The notes below the pieces were generated by a model. The model was given only the letters and a program-made list of their open reading frames with translations. It searched no databases and was not told the origin of the DNA. From Erysipelotrichaceae bacterium (GTDB lineage Bacteria; Bacillota_I; Bacilli_A; Erysipelotrichales; Erysipelotrichaceae), in NCBI GenBank assembly GCA_900770275.1, contig CAAGJS010000395.1, forward strand, positions 1 to 9,917: a stretch of DNA of 9,917 nucleotides. The letters run 5' to 3'. A program made the translations under genes and the position numbers. Shown one piece after another: positions 1 to 4,590 of the stretch; the stretch's first letter is position 1; every line of letters begins with the position of its first letter.

Positions 1-161
1 CCGAAATCGCGGCGCTAAAAGCACAGGTGGAAGGACTGGCCGCCCAGATCGAAACGGCCACCAAAGAGGCTGAAACAGCAAAATCCGAAACGGAGTCTGC
101 GAAAGCCGAAGCCGCCGCACTGGAAGAGAAGATCAAAAAGATCCGGGAGATCGTTGCCTGA
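1..161 (+). CDS. C-terminal coiled-coil tail of a phage late (probably structural) protein, 5' partial
   Basis: An open frame enters from the left edge and ends at TGA 159-161. The 52 visible residues are almost entirely Ala, Glu and Lys with regularly spaced Leu, Ile and Val (for example ALKAQVEGLAAQI and ALEEKIKKIREIVA), which is a heptad-type coiled coil. No enzyme motif is visible. Its place just before the holin region suggests the C-terminal end of a tail, baseplate or fibre-associated protein, since such proteins often trimerise through coiled coils. That role is inferred from context, and the bulk of the protein lies outside the window. Confidence 0.7.
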   Translation, partial: EIAALKAQVEGLAAQIETATKEAETAKSETESAKAEAAALEEKIKKIREIVA

Positions 162-187
162 TACGGCACTGTAGAGGAGAAAATAAA

Positions 188-493
188 ATGAAAAAAGTTT
201 TTATCAGCCAGCCGATGAACGGCAAAACAAACAACGAGATCAAAGCCGAGAGGGCGGCGATCGCAGAGACAATCAAGGCGCAGCATCCACAGGAGTCGAT
301 CGAAGTGATCGATTCCTTTTTCGAGGATGCTCCGCATGATGCAAAGCCACTGTGGTTCTTGGGAAAGTCGATTGAGCTTCTGAGCACGGCAGACATTGCC
401 ATCTTTGCCAACGGGTGGAGAGACGCACGTGGGTGCGTTATCGAGCATGAGTGTGCGGTCGCGTATGGCATCCAGAAGGTTGTGGAGCTCTGA
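188..493 (+). CDS. DUF4406 protein, nucleoside 2-deoxyribosyltransferase-like fold
   Basis: This 101-residue protein starts at an ATG with GAGGAG 9 nt upstream. It has the DUF4406 pattern: a strand followed by the ISQPMNGKTNNEI loop (residues 6-18), a VIDSFF segment after the first helix, and a C-terminal ADIAIFANGW..ARGC.IEHE.A..YG block (about 69-95). The Glu in that last block aligns in kind with the catalytic Glu region of nucleoside 2-deoxyribosyltransferases and related N-glycosidases. Members are common in phages, but their substrate is not established. It may act on nucleotides or nucleotide-derived signals. It sits between a structural gene and the lysis genes, so it is probably expressed late, an unusual place for a nucleotide-metabolism gene. 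Family assignment is fairly secure; the reaction is inferred. Confidence 0.78.
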   Translation: MKKVFISQPMNGKTNNEIKAERAAIAETIKAQHPQESIEVIDSFFEDAPHDAKPLWFLGKSIELLSTADIAIFANGWRDARGCVIEHECAVAYGIQKVVEL

Positions 494-499
494 CAGATC

Positions 500-826
500 A
501 TGTCACCATTCTGGCAGACATTAGTGACCGCCTTCATAACAGGCGGAGGGTGCTCCATCATCTTGTACATTTTGCAGCGGCATGACCAGAAAAAGGATTG
601 CCGGGATGAGGAGACCCAGAAGATGGTCAATCTCCTGATCGGGATGGGCCATGACCGCATCTACTCGCTGGGGATGGATGCAATCAAAAAAGGGCATATT
701 TCAACCGGTGAGTACGACAATCTGGTGCACGGTCTGTATGAGCCTTATAAGGCGCTCGGTGGGAACGGCACCGGAACACGGATCATCGAAGAAGTAAAAA
801 AACTACCGATTGTAGAGGAGGAATAG
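500..826 (+). CDS. Small N-terminally anchored phage membrane protein, holin-adjacent
   Basis: This 108-residue protein starts 6 nt after the DUF4406 stop. Its ribosome site is weak (GGAG about 12 nt upstream), so it may depend on translational coupling. Residues 5-25 form one hydrophobic segment (WQTLVTAFITGGGCSIILYIL). A charged linker follows, then a soluble domain ending in a YEPYKALGGNGTGT motif (about 80-93) and an acidic tail. Small proteins with one membrane segment and a Y..LGGNGTG ending are frequent next to holins in Bacillota phages and are often annotated as hypothetical or holin-associated. It could be a second holin, an antiholin or an accessory membrane protein. The gene is convincing; the lysis role rests on position. 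Confidence 0.7.
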   Translation: MSPFWQTLVTAFITGGGCSIILYILQRHDQKKDCRDEETQKMVNLLIGMGHDRIYSLGMDAIKKGHISTGEYDNLVHGLYEPYKALGGNGTGTRIIEEVKKLPIVEEE

Positions 827-831
827 AGAAA

Positions 832-1056
832 ATGAACGCGGTATTTACGAGAGAGTGGTGGCACGCAGCGGCGGTACGCGCGCTGAAGACGATGGCGCAG
901 TGCGCCGTGGCCATGCTGCCGGCCGCAGCCACAATCAGCGCAGTAGACTGGCAGACGGTTGTTGGCACGGCGGCGCTGTCGGGCGTGGTCTCCCTGCTGA
1001 CATCAATCGCTGGCCTGCCTGAGGTTCAGGCCGACAATTCCGAAGATAACAACTAA
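832..1056 (+). CDS. Phage holin, r1t family
   Basis: This 74-residue protein begins at an ATG behind a strong GAGGAGG site (815-821). The Trp-rich amphipathic start (REWWHAAAVRALKT) leads into a first membrane segment (about 17-38) and a second (about 42-62, WQTVVGTAALSGVVSLLTSIA), with a short acidic tail. The order W..A..RA.KT.AQ, then two transmembrane helices, then SLLTSIAGLP is typical of the r1t holin family. These proteins form lesions in the cytoplasmic membrane at the end of the lytic cycle, releasing or activating the endolysin. The gene closes a four-gene late cluster. A recognisable endolysin would normally follow but is not present before the integrase. Confidence 0.85.
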   Translation: MNAVFTREWWHAAAVRALKTMAQCAVAMLPAAATISAVDWQTVVGTAALSGVVSLLTSIAGLPEVQADNSEDNN

Positions 1057-1079
1057 GAGAGGGGGTGATCCTAGAATCT

Positions 1080-1316
1080 GTGGGTAAGGTCTATCAGGAC
1101 TGCCCATTTAAGTTCACCTTCCCGCCGAACCGGAGGAAGACCGGGACCCCAGTCATGACTGGCTCGCGGCACATCGGCCATGTGCTCTTTATCTATCAAA
1201 CTGACGCTGTTAATAAAAACAGCAAAGCGTCGGTTATTGAAAATCCAACAATTTTGAGCTGCGGATGCCTGCCTAACGGTGGGCATCCTTTTTTTTTTGC
1301 ATTCATGCAAGAATAA
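1080..1316 (+). CDS. Doubtful ORF after the holin, possibly a remnant
   Basis: A GTG at 1080 opens a 78-residue frame. The GGGGGTGATCC at 1061-1071 matches the extended anti-Shine-Dalgarno complement and lies 8 nt upstream, which is the main reason to list it. The product has no recognisable domain and a cysteine-containing, low-complexity end. The frame runs through the terminator hairpin at 1263-1298, whose T-run encodes phenylalanines, so at least the 3' part is unlikely to be coding. The first 110 nt are GC-rich like the late genes, then composition becomes AT-rich. This could be the start of a truncated lysis gene, a very short real gene, or a ribosome site left without its gene. Existence is not secure. 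Confidence 0.2.
   Translation: MGKVYQDCPFKFTFPPNRRKTGTPVMTGSRHIGHVLFIYQTDAVNKNSKASVIENPTILSCGCLPNGGHPFFFAFMQE
1263..1298 (+). terminator. Rho-independent terminator of the late operon
   Basis: GGATGCCTGCC at 1263-1273 pairs with GGTGGGCATCC at 1278-1288 (11 pairs, two of them G-T) around a TAAC loop, followed by ten T residues (1289-1298). It lies after the holin and points rightward, so it ends late transcription before the integrase region. Confidence 0.88.
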
Positions 1317-1405
1317 ACCATGCAAGCATCTAGCATCTTCCGTGGCACCATTTTGACACCAAAAACTTAAAAATCCATAGTTTTTCATACTTAATGAAGT
1401 GTAAA

Positions 1406-1427
1406 AAACCGCATAAATATGCGGTTT
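1406..1427. terminator. Hairpin, first ACCGCA copy, weak terminator candidate
   Basis: AAACCGCATA at 1406-1415 is a perfect inverted repeat of TATGCGGTTT at 1418-1427. A-residues precede it and a short T-run ends it, so it could act weakly in either direction between the converging late operon and integrase. It shares a 15-bp sequence with the hairpin at 1480-1505. Confidence 0.5.
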
Positions 1428-1479
1428 CGTGTAAGCAAAAACATGCATGATAAATTCCGCTCATCTGCTCCATAGTCTA

Positions 1480-1505
1480 AAAAACCGCATAACAGTGCGG
1501 TTTTT
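1480..1505. terminator. Bidirectional terminator hairpin at the 3' end of int
   Basis: AAAAACCGCA (1480-1489) pairs perfectly with TGCGGTTTTT (1496-1505) around a 6-nt loop. T-rich sequence follows on the plus strand and, by symmetry, Ts follow the stem on the minus strand. It lies 31 bp beyond the integrase stop, so it probably ends leftward int transcription and backs up the upstream late terminator. Confidence 0.65.
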
Positions 1506-1535
1506 CTTTTTCGTGTCACCAAAATGGCACCATTT

Positions 1536-2576
1536 TTATTGTTTTTTATGCAGTATAGCAATTTGATCGTTCATGAATTGTTCGGAATCCGGCATCATGT
1601 GAGCATATGTTTTCTCAACCTGCTGGATGGTATCACCTATTCGCTGCGCTACAGCAGGAACAGGAACACCGGCAGCAATGAGATTGGAAACATGAGAATG
1701 CCTTAGATCATGGAGCCGGATCGGCTTCACACCAGATGCCTTAATTGCCAAAGTAAATTCTCGCTGGATGTTTGTGATCGGAAGTGTTCGGTCTCCATAA
1801 AAAAGATAAATTCCATCTGCTTCCATTAGTGGCCGGATGTCTTTGATCAGCTGCGGGTCCAGCTGGATGGTGCGGATCTTCCTGTTCTTTGTGCTTTTTG
1901 CTCCATCTGAGAAATGTTTGATTGATTCCCTGATCGTTACATGCCCGTCGGGAGTGATGCGGTCTTTCGTGATCGCAAGTGCTTCGCCGCGTCTGCAACC
2001 GGTCCAGTAAAGAAATTCAAAAAATAAACGATAGACCGGAAGGCGTACAGAAGCGGAGAAACGGTCAAATTCCTCCGGCGTCCATGTTTGCATCTCCTGA
2101 TTGACTTCGGCGTCTGTCTTTTTAAAGGCTTTGAGGTAAATTCCCGGATCGGAAATTCCGTAAATCTTCGCGGCGTAACGGAACACGGCTTTGACGTATT
2201 GGAGCACCAGATTTTTTGTCTGGGTGGAAAGACCCTGATTGCTTAACCATTGCCGCCATCGCATCATCTCTGCCTTAGTGATGGATGAGACGGGGCGCTC
2301 TAAGTATTCCGAAAAATAAAGCCTGTATTTTGCCCTCTTTTGAGCCGCTGTAGGCGCAGATGTATCCATACTGGATAAATACTCATCCGCCATCGCAGAG
2401 AAGCTCACGGCGCTGTCTTTCGAGCTCTGGGAGGCTTTCTGTTCAGCCTCCCAAGTCTGTGCTTCACGTTTTAACTTAAACCCGCGTTTTCGTATCGCTT
2501 TCCATTTACCGGATACCGGATCTTTCACTTTGATCTGCACGTACCAGGTGCCGCGTGCTTCGTCTTTTCCAATCAT
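1536..2576 (-). CDS. int: Phage tyrosine recombinase (integrase)
   Basis: This 346-residue integrase catalyses site-specific recombination between attP and the host attB. Residues about 9-40 (GTWYVQIKVKDP.SGKWK) match the arm-binding three-strand N-terminal domain. About 55-150 form the SAM-like core-binding domain. About 165-340 are the catalytic domain, with Arg195 in TGCRRGEAL, a Lys-containing beta hairpin near 230-235, His289 and Arg292 in HDLRH, and the nucleophile Tyr324 in KTYAHM. The sixth position reads RIGDT rather than the classic LGH, a variation that also occurs in other Bacillota phage integrases. All key residues are present, so it should be active. The ATG at 2574-2576 follows an in-frame TAA. 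The best ribosome site, GGAGG, is 15 nt away, unusually far. It is on the same strand as the repressor and may be co-transcribed with it. Confidence 0.96.
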   Translation of the reverse strand: MIGKDEARGTWYVQIKVKDPVSGKWKAIRKRGFKLKREAQTWEAEQKASQSSKDSAVSFSAMADEYLSSMDTSAPTAAQKRAKYRLYFSEYLERPVSSITKAEMMRWRQWLSNQGLSTQTKNLVLQYVKAVFRYAAKIYGISDPGIYLKAFKKTDAEVNQEMQTWTPEEFDRFSASVRLPVYRLFFEFLYWTGCRRGEALAITKDRITPDGHVTIRESIKHFSDGAKSTKNRKIRTIQLDPQLIKDIRPLMEADGIYLFYGDRTLPITNIQREFTLAIKASGVKPIRLHDLRHSHVSNLIAAGVPVPAVAQRIGDTIQQVEKTYAHMMPDSEQFMNDQIAILHKKQ

Positions 2577-2601
2577 CTTTTACTCTGCTTGCCTCCGTTT
2601 A

Positions 2602-2641
2602 GTCGCAATAGGTTGCAATATAGTCGCAATTAGGTCGCAAT
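2602..2641. repeat. Four direct repeats of GTCGCAAT spaced 10-11 bp apart
   Basis: GTCGCAAT lies at 2602-2609, GTTGCAAT at 2612-2619, and GTCGCAAT at 2623-2630 and 2634-2641, so the steps are 10, 11 and 11 bp. All four therefore face the same side of the helix. They fill the gap between the repressor stop and the integrase start. They probably bind a cooperating protein that controls int transcription or takes part in excision; this function is inferred. Confidence 0.8.
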
Positions 2642-2656
2642 TGGATAAAAGGATCA

Positions 2657-2965
2657 TTATTCATCCATGCCAAGAATTACACGGACAGCTTTTTTAATGT
2701 TTTCAGGGGCAGTACGATAAGCTTTTATTATCGTGATTTCGTCTGCATCAAGGATTAAAGCTTCTTCAGTTTCTCCAAGTATGTATGAAGGCTTAACTCC
2801 AAAGTAGACAGCCATTGCGTTAATGGTTTCTCTTTTAATGTTTTTAACTCGGCCATTTTCATACTTTGCTATCGCTGATTTTTGTAGCCCAAGAACATTT
2901 GCTAGTTCTTCCTGCGTTATTCCCTTTTCTTTTCTTAACTTCTTAATAATTTCTCCGGTTTCCAT
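2657..2965 (-). CDS. CI-like phage repressor, HTH_3/XRE family without protease domain
   Basis: I take the start at the ATG 2963-2965, giving 102 residues, because GAGGA lies 7 nt upstream. The frame extends 13 codons further only to a TTG with no ribosome site. Residues about 4-60 form an XRE-type helix-turn-helix (IIKKLRKEKGITQEELANVL, then QKSAIAKYENGR), followed by YILGE and a short helical end (EITIIKAYRTAPENIKKAVR). There is no S24 peptidase domain, so induction cannot follow the LexA-like self-cleavage route. Antirepressor action is more likely. It is divergent from the Cro-like gene and upstream of int, the standard lysogeny arrangement. Its targets are probably the palindromes at 3077-3093 and 3326-3342. 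Which of the two regulators binds where is not shown by sequence. Confidence 0.92.
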   Translation of the reverse strand: METGEIIKKLRKEKGITQEELANVLGLQKSAIAKYENGRVKNIKRETINAMAVYFGVKPSYILGETEEALILDADEITIIKAYRTAPENIKKAVRVILGMDE

Positions 2966-2980
2966 AACATCGTCCTCGGC

Positions 2981-2996
2981 CTTAGTATATCCTAAG
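2981..2996. promoter_or_regulatory. Short dyad upstream of the repressor gene
   Basis: CTTAG at 2981-2985 and CTAAG at 2992-2996 form an inverted repeat with a 6-bp spacer. On the minus strand TATACT (2989-2984) resembles a -10 box inside this dyad. However, no good -35 lies 17 bp upstream, and the predicted start would fall on the ribosome site. It may be a regulatory site for the repressor gene. The repressor promoter itself is not resolved. Confidence 0.25.
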
Positions 2997-3009
2997 ATTC
3001 GCAAATTTA

Positions 3010-3041
3010 ATAAAAAAGTTTCCCAAAAAGATAAAAAAGTT
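3010..3041. repeat. Two A-tract direct repeats before the rightward promoter
   Basis: ATAAAAAAGTT occurs at 3010-3020 and 3031-3041, exactly 21 bp apart (two helical turns), ending just before the -35 box at 3043. Phased A-tracts here could act as an UP element for RNA polymerase, bend the DNA, or serve as extra binding sites in the switch. Confidence 0.55.
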
Positions 3042-3042
3042 A

Positions 3043-3071
3043 TTGCATTCCGATGGACTAGTGGCTAATAT
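3043..3071 (+). promoter_or_regulatory. Rightward early promoter (PR-like)
   Basis: TTGCAT (3043-3048) and TAATAT (3066-3071) are separated by 17 bp, an ideal sigma-A spacing. The predicted start at about 3078 falls inside the palindrome 3077-3093, so a protein bound there would block initiation. The promoter would drive the Cro-like gene and possibly the early operon beyond it. Confidence 0.75.
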
Positions 3072-3076
3072 TGGAA

Positions 3077-3093
3077 GTGTCCTAAAAAGACAC
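3077..3093. promoter_or_regulatory. Operator 1: GTGTC-N7-GACAC palindrome over the early start site
   Basis: The 17-bp sequence GTGTCCTAAAAAGACAC has perfect 5-bp arms around a 7-bp centre. It overlaps the expected transcription start of the rightward promoter and differs by one base from a second copy at 3326-3342. Two near-identical palindromes flanking a Cro-like gene strongly suggest operators for the repressor and/or the Cro-like protein. Confidence 0.78.
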
Positions 3094-3115
3094 ACACTGA
3101 AGAAAGGAGAAAACA

Positions 3116-3334
3116 ATGAATAAGCAGGCATTTAGGGCAATGCTGGCTGCTCATGGAGACGTTTATGCTGATGTTGCTAAACTTCTCCATTCCACAACAC
3201 CGACAGTTTCAGATAAGGTGAATGGGAAGAATGGAGCAGGCTTCAATCAAAGCGAAATGGCGAAGCTAAAGGAGCATTATCATTTATCAGCAGAGCAGAT
3301 TGACTTGATTTTTTTTGGAGACACGGTGTCCTAA
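3116..3334 (+). CDS. Cro-like small DNA-binding protein
   Basis: This 72-residue protein has a strong AAAGGAG site upstream of the ATG and is the first gene rightward of the switch. Residues about 17-37 (YADVAKLLHSTTPTVSDKVN) read as a helix-turn-helix, followed by FNQSEMAKLKEHYHLSAEQIDLIFF. That ending is typical of small phage Cro-like proteins such as the DUF739 group. It is divergent from the CI-like repressor across a promoter with operators, so it most likely represses the repressor promoter and commits the phage to lytic growth. Its own stop codon lies inside the second 17-bp palindrome, which ties its 3' end to regulation. The family call is fairly good; target choice is inferred. Confidence 0.82.
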   Translation: MNKQAFRAMLAAHGDVYADVAKLLHSTTPTVSDKVNGKNGAGFNQSEMAKLKEHYHLSAEQIDLIFFGDTVS

Positions 3335-3342
3335 ATAGACAC
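3326..3342. promoter_or_regulatory. Operator 2: GTGTC-N7-GACAC palindrome over the cro stop codon
   Basis: GTGTCCTAAATAGACAC matches operator 1 at 16 of 17 positions, and the TAA stop of the Cro-like gene is part of it. A further GACAC half-site (3320-3324) lies just before it, forming GACAC-G-GTGTC with the left arm. It could control entry into the antirepressor and early genes, or allow looping between the two operators 249 bp apart. Confidence 0.72.
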
Positions 3343-3356
3343 TCTGGTTCAAAAAA

Positions 3357-3378
3357 GACTGTCAAGAGGCTGACAGTC
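3357..3378 (-). terminator. Perfect 8-bp inverted repeat, possible leftward terminator or operator
   Basis: GACTGTCA (3357-3364) and TGACAGTC (3371-3378) pair perfectly around a 6-nt centre. On the minus strand the stem is followed by six Ts, which fits a rho-independent terminator for leftward (antisense) transcription into cro. On the plus strand no T-run follows. An operator role is equally possible. Confidence 0.45.
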
Positions 3379-3380
3379 AA

Positions 3381-3410
3381 TGAACATAGCAGGTTCATAA
3401 GCATTATAAG
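3381..3410 (+). promoter_or_regulatory. Weak promoter candidate with overlapping dyad before the antirepressor
   Basis: TGAAC-N7-GTTCA at 3381-3397 is a 17-bp dyad with the same geometry as the two operators but different arms. TGAACA (3381-3386) and TATAAG (3405-3410), 18 bp apart, form a weak sigma-A-like pair whose start would fall near 3417, just ahead of the antirepressor ribosome site (GAGG). The -35 is poor, so this is tentative. Confidence 0.3.
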
Positions 3411-3429
3411 CCTCAGAAAAGAGGAAAGA

Positions 3430-4200
3430 ATGGAAGAATTACAGATTTTCAAGAATCAGGAATTTGGAACCATCAGAACCACAGAGATCAACGGCGAGCC
3501 TTACTTCGTAGGGAGAGACGTGGCGATTGCACTTGGGTACACAAATGCAAACGATGCAATGGCAAAGCACTGCAAGGGTATCGCAAAACGCTACCCCCTT
3601 CCGACTGATGGCGGAATACAGGAAGTTCGCATCATTTCAGAAGGGGATATGTACCGCCTGATCGCTTCCAGCAAGTTACCCGCAGCGGAAAAGTTTGAGA
3701 GCTGGATCTTCGATGAGGTGATTCCCACCATCCGCAAGCACGGTGCTTACATGACACCGGAAACACTGGAGAAGGCACTGCTCAATCCGGATGGGATGAT
3801 CAAGGTGCTGCAAGCCCTCAAAGAGGAACAGGAGAAGCGGAAGGCACTCGAAGCGCAGAACGAGGAAATGAAGCCCAAGGCTCTGTTCGCTGAGGCCGTA
3901 TCCGCATCCAAGAGCTCCATCCTGATCGGCGATCTGGCGAAGATCATCAAGCAGAACGGCCATGACATCGGACAGAAACGATTGTTTGAGTGGCTGCGCG
4001 ACAACGGATGGCTGATCAAGCAGAAAGGCGCATCGTGGAACATGCCAACGCAGCGCTCGATGGAAATGGGATTGTTTGAAATCAAAGAATCTACATTCCA
4101 GAATCCTGACGGATCTGTTCGTATTACAAAAACACCAAAGGTGACTGGCCGTGGCCAAGTGTTTTTCATCAATAAATTATGCGGAGAAAGCGCATCATGA
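3430..4200 (+). CDS. Phage antirepressor, Bro-N plus KilAC (ANT) domains
   Basis: This 256-residue protein has two domains. Residues about 5-105 are a Bro-N DNA-binding domain, with the typical GEPYFVGRDVAIALGY, an ISEGDMYRLIASSKLPAAEKFE block and WIFDEVIPTIRKHGAYM. A charged helix (about 122-150, EEQEKRKALEAQNEEMKPKA) links it to a KilAC/ANT domain (about 150-250, IGDLAKIIKQNGHDIGQKRLFEWLRDNGWL, ending in KVTGRGQVFF). Such proteins counter the CI repressor or otherwise control the lytic switch. This fits a repressor lacking a protease domain. It starts behind GAGGAAAG and is the first gene of the long rightward operon. Its stop overlaps the next start (ATGA), implying coupled translation. 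Domain calls are secure; antirepression is the family's usual role, not shown here. Confidence 0.93.
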   Translation: MEELQIFKNQEFGTIRTTEINGEPYFVGRDVAIALGYTNANDAMAKHCKGIAKRYPLPTDGGIQEVRIISEGDMYRLIASSKLPAAEKFESWIFDEVIPTIRKHGAYMTPETLEKALLNPDGMIKVLQALKEEQEKRKALEAQNEEMKPKALFAEAVSASKSSILIGDLAKIIKQNGHDIGQKRLFEWLRDNGWLIKQKGASWNMPTQRSMEMGLFEIKESTFQNPDGSVRITKTPKVTGRGQVFFINKLCGESAS

Positions 4201-4445
4201 TCCGCACAAAGACACGCCAGCAGATCGCCAATCAGCTTTATCTCACTAAAACCGACATCCAGCGGCTGCTCGGCGTAAGCCAGTACAAGGCACGACAGAT
4301 CTACGATCTGGCGGACGGAATCGACAAGGATGAGCTCAAATATCGCATTGAGCCGACGAAGGTGAGGATCACATCGGTGAGCAAAGTGACCGGAATATCG
4401 GTCAATTTAATGAAGAAACAAGCGGAGGATACAGAAAATGCTTAA
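4197..4445 (+). CDS. Small winged-HTH-like protein, DUF3173/excisionase-like
   Basis: I choose ATG 4197, which overlaps the antirepressor stop as ATGA and has GGAG 10 nt upstream, over the in-frame ATG at 4179. The result is an 82-residue basic protein. LTKTDIQRLLGVSQYKARQIYDLAD (about 17-41) is a helix-turn-helix. It is followed by a wing-like KYRIEPTKVRITSVSKVTGI (about 50-69), the layout of small DNA-binding proteins such as DUF3173 and recombination directionality factors. It could be the excisionase that partners the integrase at attP, or an early transcription regulator. Its position right after the antirepressor fits induction when lysogeny is abandoned. The DNA-binding fold is likely; the Xis role is speculative. 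Confidence 0.65.
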   Translation: MIRTKTRQQIANQLYLTKTDIQRLLGVSQYKARQIYDLADGIDKDELKYRIEPTKVRITSVSKVTGISVNLMKKQAEDTENA

Positions 4446-4578
4446 CACAATTGATCGTTTTTTCTCGGAATACATCGGCGAAGACTGGAAGGATCTTGGA
4501 ATCCAGGCAATGCTGATCGGCTTCGGGCTCTCATGCTTGGTGTTTCTCTTCACCGTGATGGTGTGCAGCAGGATTTGA
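4438..4578 (+). CDS. 46-residue single-pass membrane protein, unknown function
   Basis: An ATG at 4438 behind GGAGG (4423-4427, 10 nt spacing) opens a short frame that ends at TGA 4576-4578 and overlaps the previous gene by 8 nt. The product starts with an amphipathic, acidic stretch (MLNTIDRFFSEYIGEDWKDL). It then has one strongly hydrophobic helix (about 22-43, GIQAMLIGFGLSCLVFLFTVMV) and ends in CSRI. The tight overlap, good ribosome site and clean membrane segment argue for a real gene. In an early phage operon such proteins may take part in superinfection exclusion, host membrane takeover or antiholin-like functions, but nothing in the sequence decides between these. Confidence 0.65.
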   Translation: MLNTIDRFFSEYIGEDWKDLGIQAMLIGFGLSCLVFLFTVMVCSRI

Positions 4579-4590
4579 GGAGGAAAACGA

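Larger units (their letters stand above)
1343..1536. other. Candidate attP region with paired integrase arm-type motifs
   Basis: TGGCACCATTTT occurs at 1343-1354 and again, in the same orientation, at 1525-1536, where it touches the integrase stop codon. Next to each is CACCAAAA, at 1357-1364 and 1517-1524. The pairs are arranged motif A then B on the left and B then A on the right, enclosing about 150 bp. Paired short sites on both sides of a core, just beyond the 3' end of a tyrosine integrase gene, are the usual architecture of attP arms. The actual crossover core cannot be identified without the host junction. The rest of 1057-1535 holds a terminator, two hairpins and an 8-bp repeat (CATGCAAG at 1304-1311 and 1319-1326), but no confident gene. 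Confidence 0.5.

Noticed and set aside
133..660. Long minus-strand open frame opposite the DUF4406 and membrane-protein genes
   Set aside because: It is antisense to two well-supported genes with good ribosome sites, has no recognisable domain and is rich in Cys/Ser/His as expected of a shadow frame.
1190..1260. Small inverted repeat around GCTGTT/AACAGC (1206-1223) considered as a terminator or tRNA remnant
   Set aside because: The stem is only 6 bp with no T-run, and no tRNA-like arms (no acceptor pairing or TTC-loop consensus) can be assembled.
1071..1448. 125-codon minus-strand frame in the lysis-integrase gap
   Set aside because: It reads through the terminator and hairpins, has no ribosome site and a composition unlike the real genes.
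2657..3004. Longer repressor starting at the upstream TTG (3004)
   Set aside because: The TTG has no ribosome site, whereas the ATG at 2965 has GAGGA at 7 nt and begins right at the HTH domain.
3300..3336. TTGACT at 3300-3305 considered as the -35 of a promoter ending in operator 2
   Set aside because: No -10-like hexamer occurs at 16-18 bp spacing; CTAAAT at 3331 is too far away.
3676..4172. Two minus-strand frames (160 and 141 codons) opposite the antirepressor
   Set aside because: They lie wholly inside a gene with two clear domains, and their Leu/Cys/Phe-rich products fit reverse-strand artefacts.
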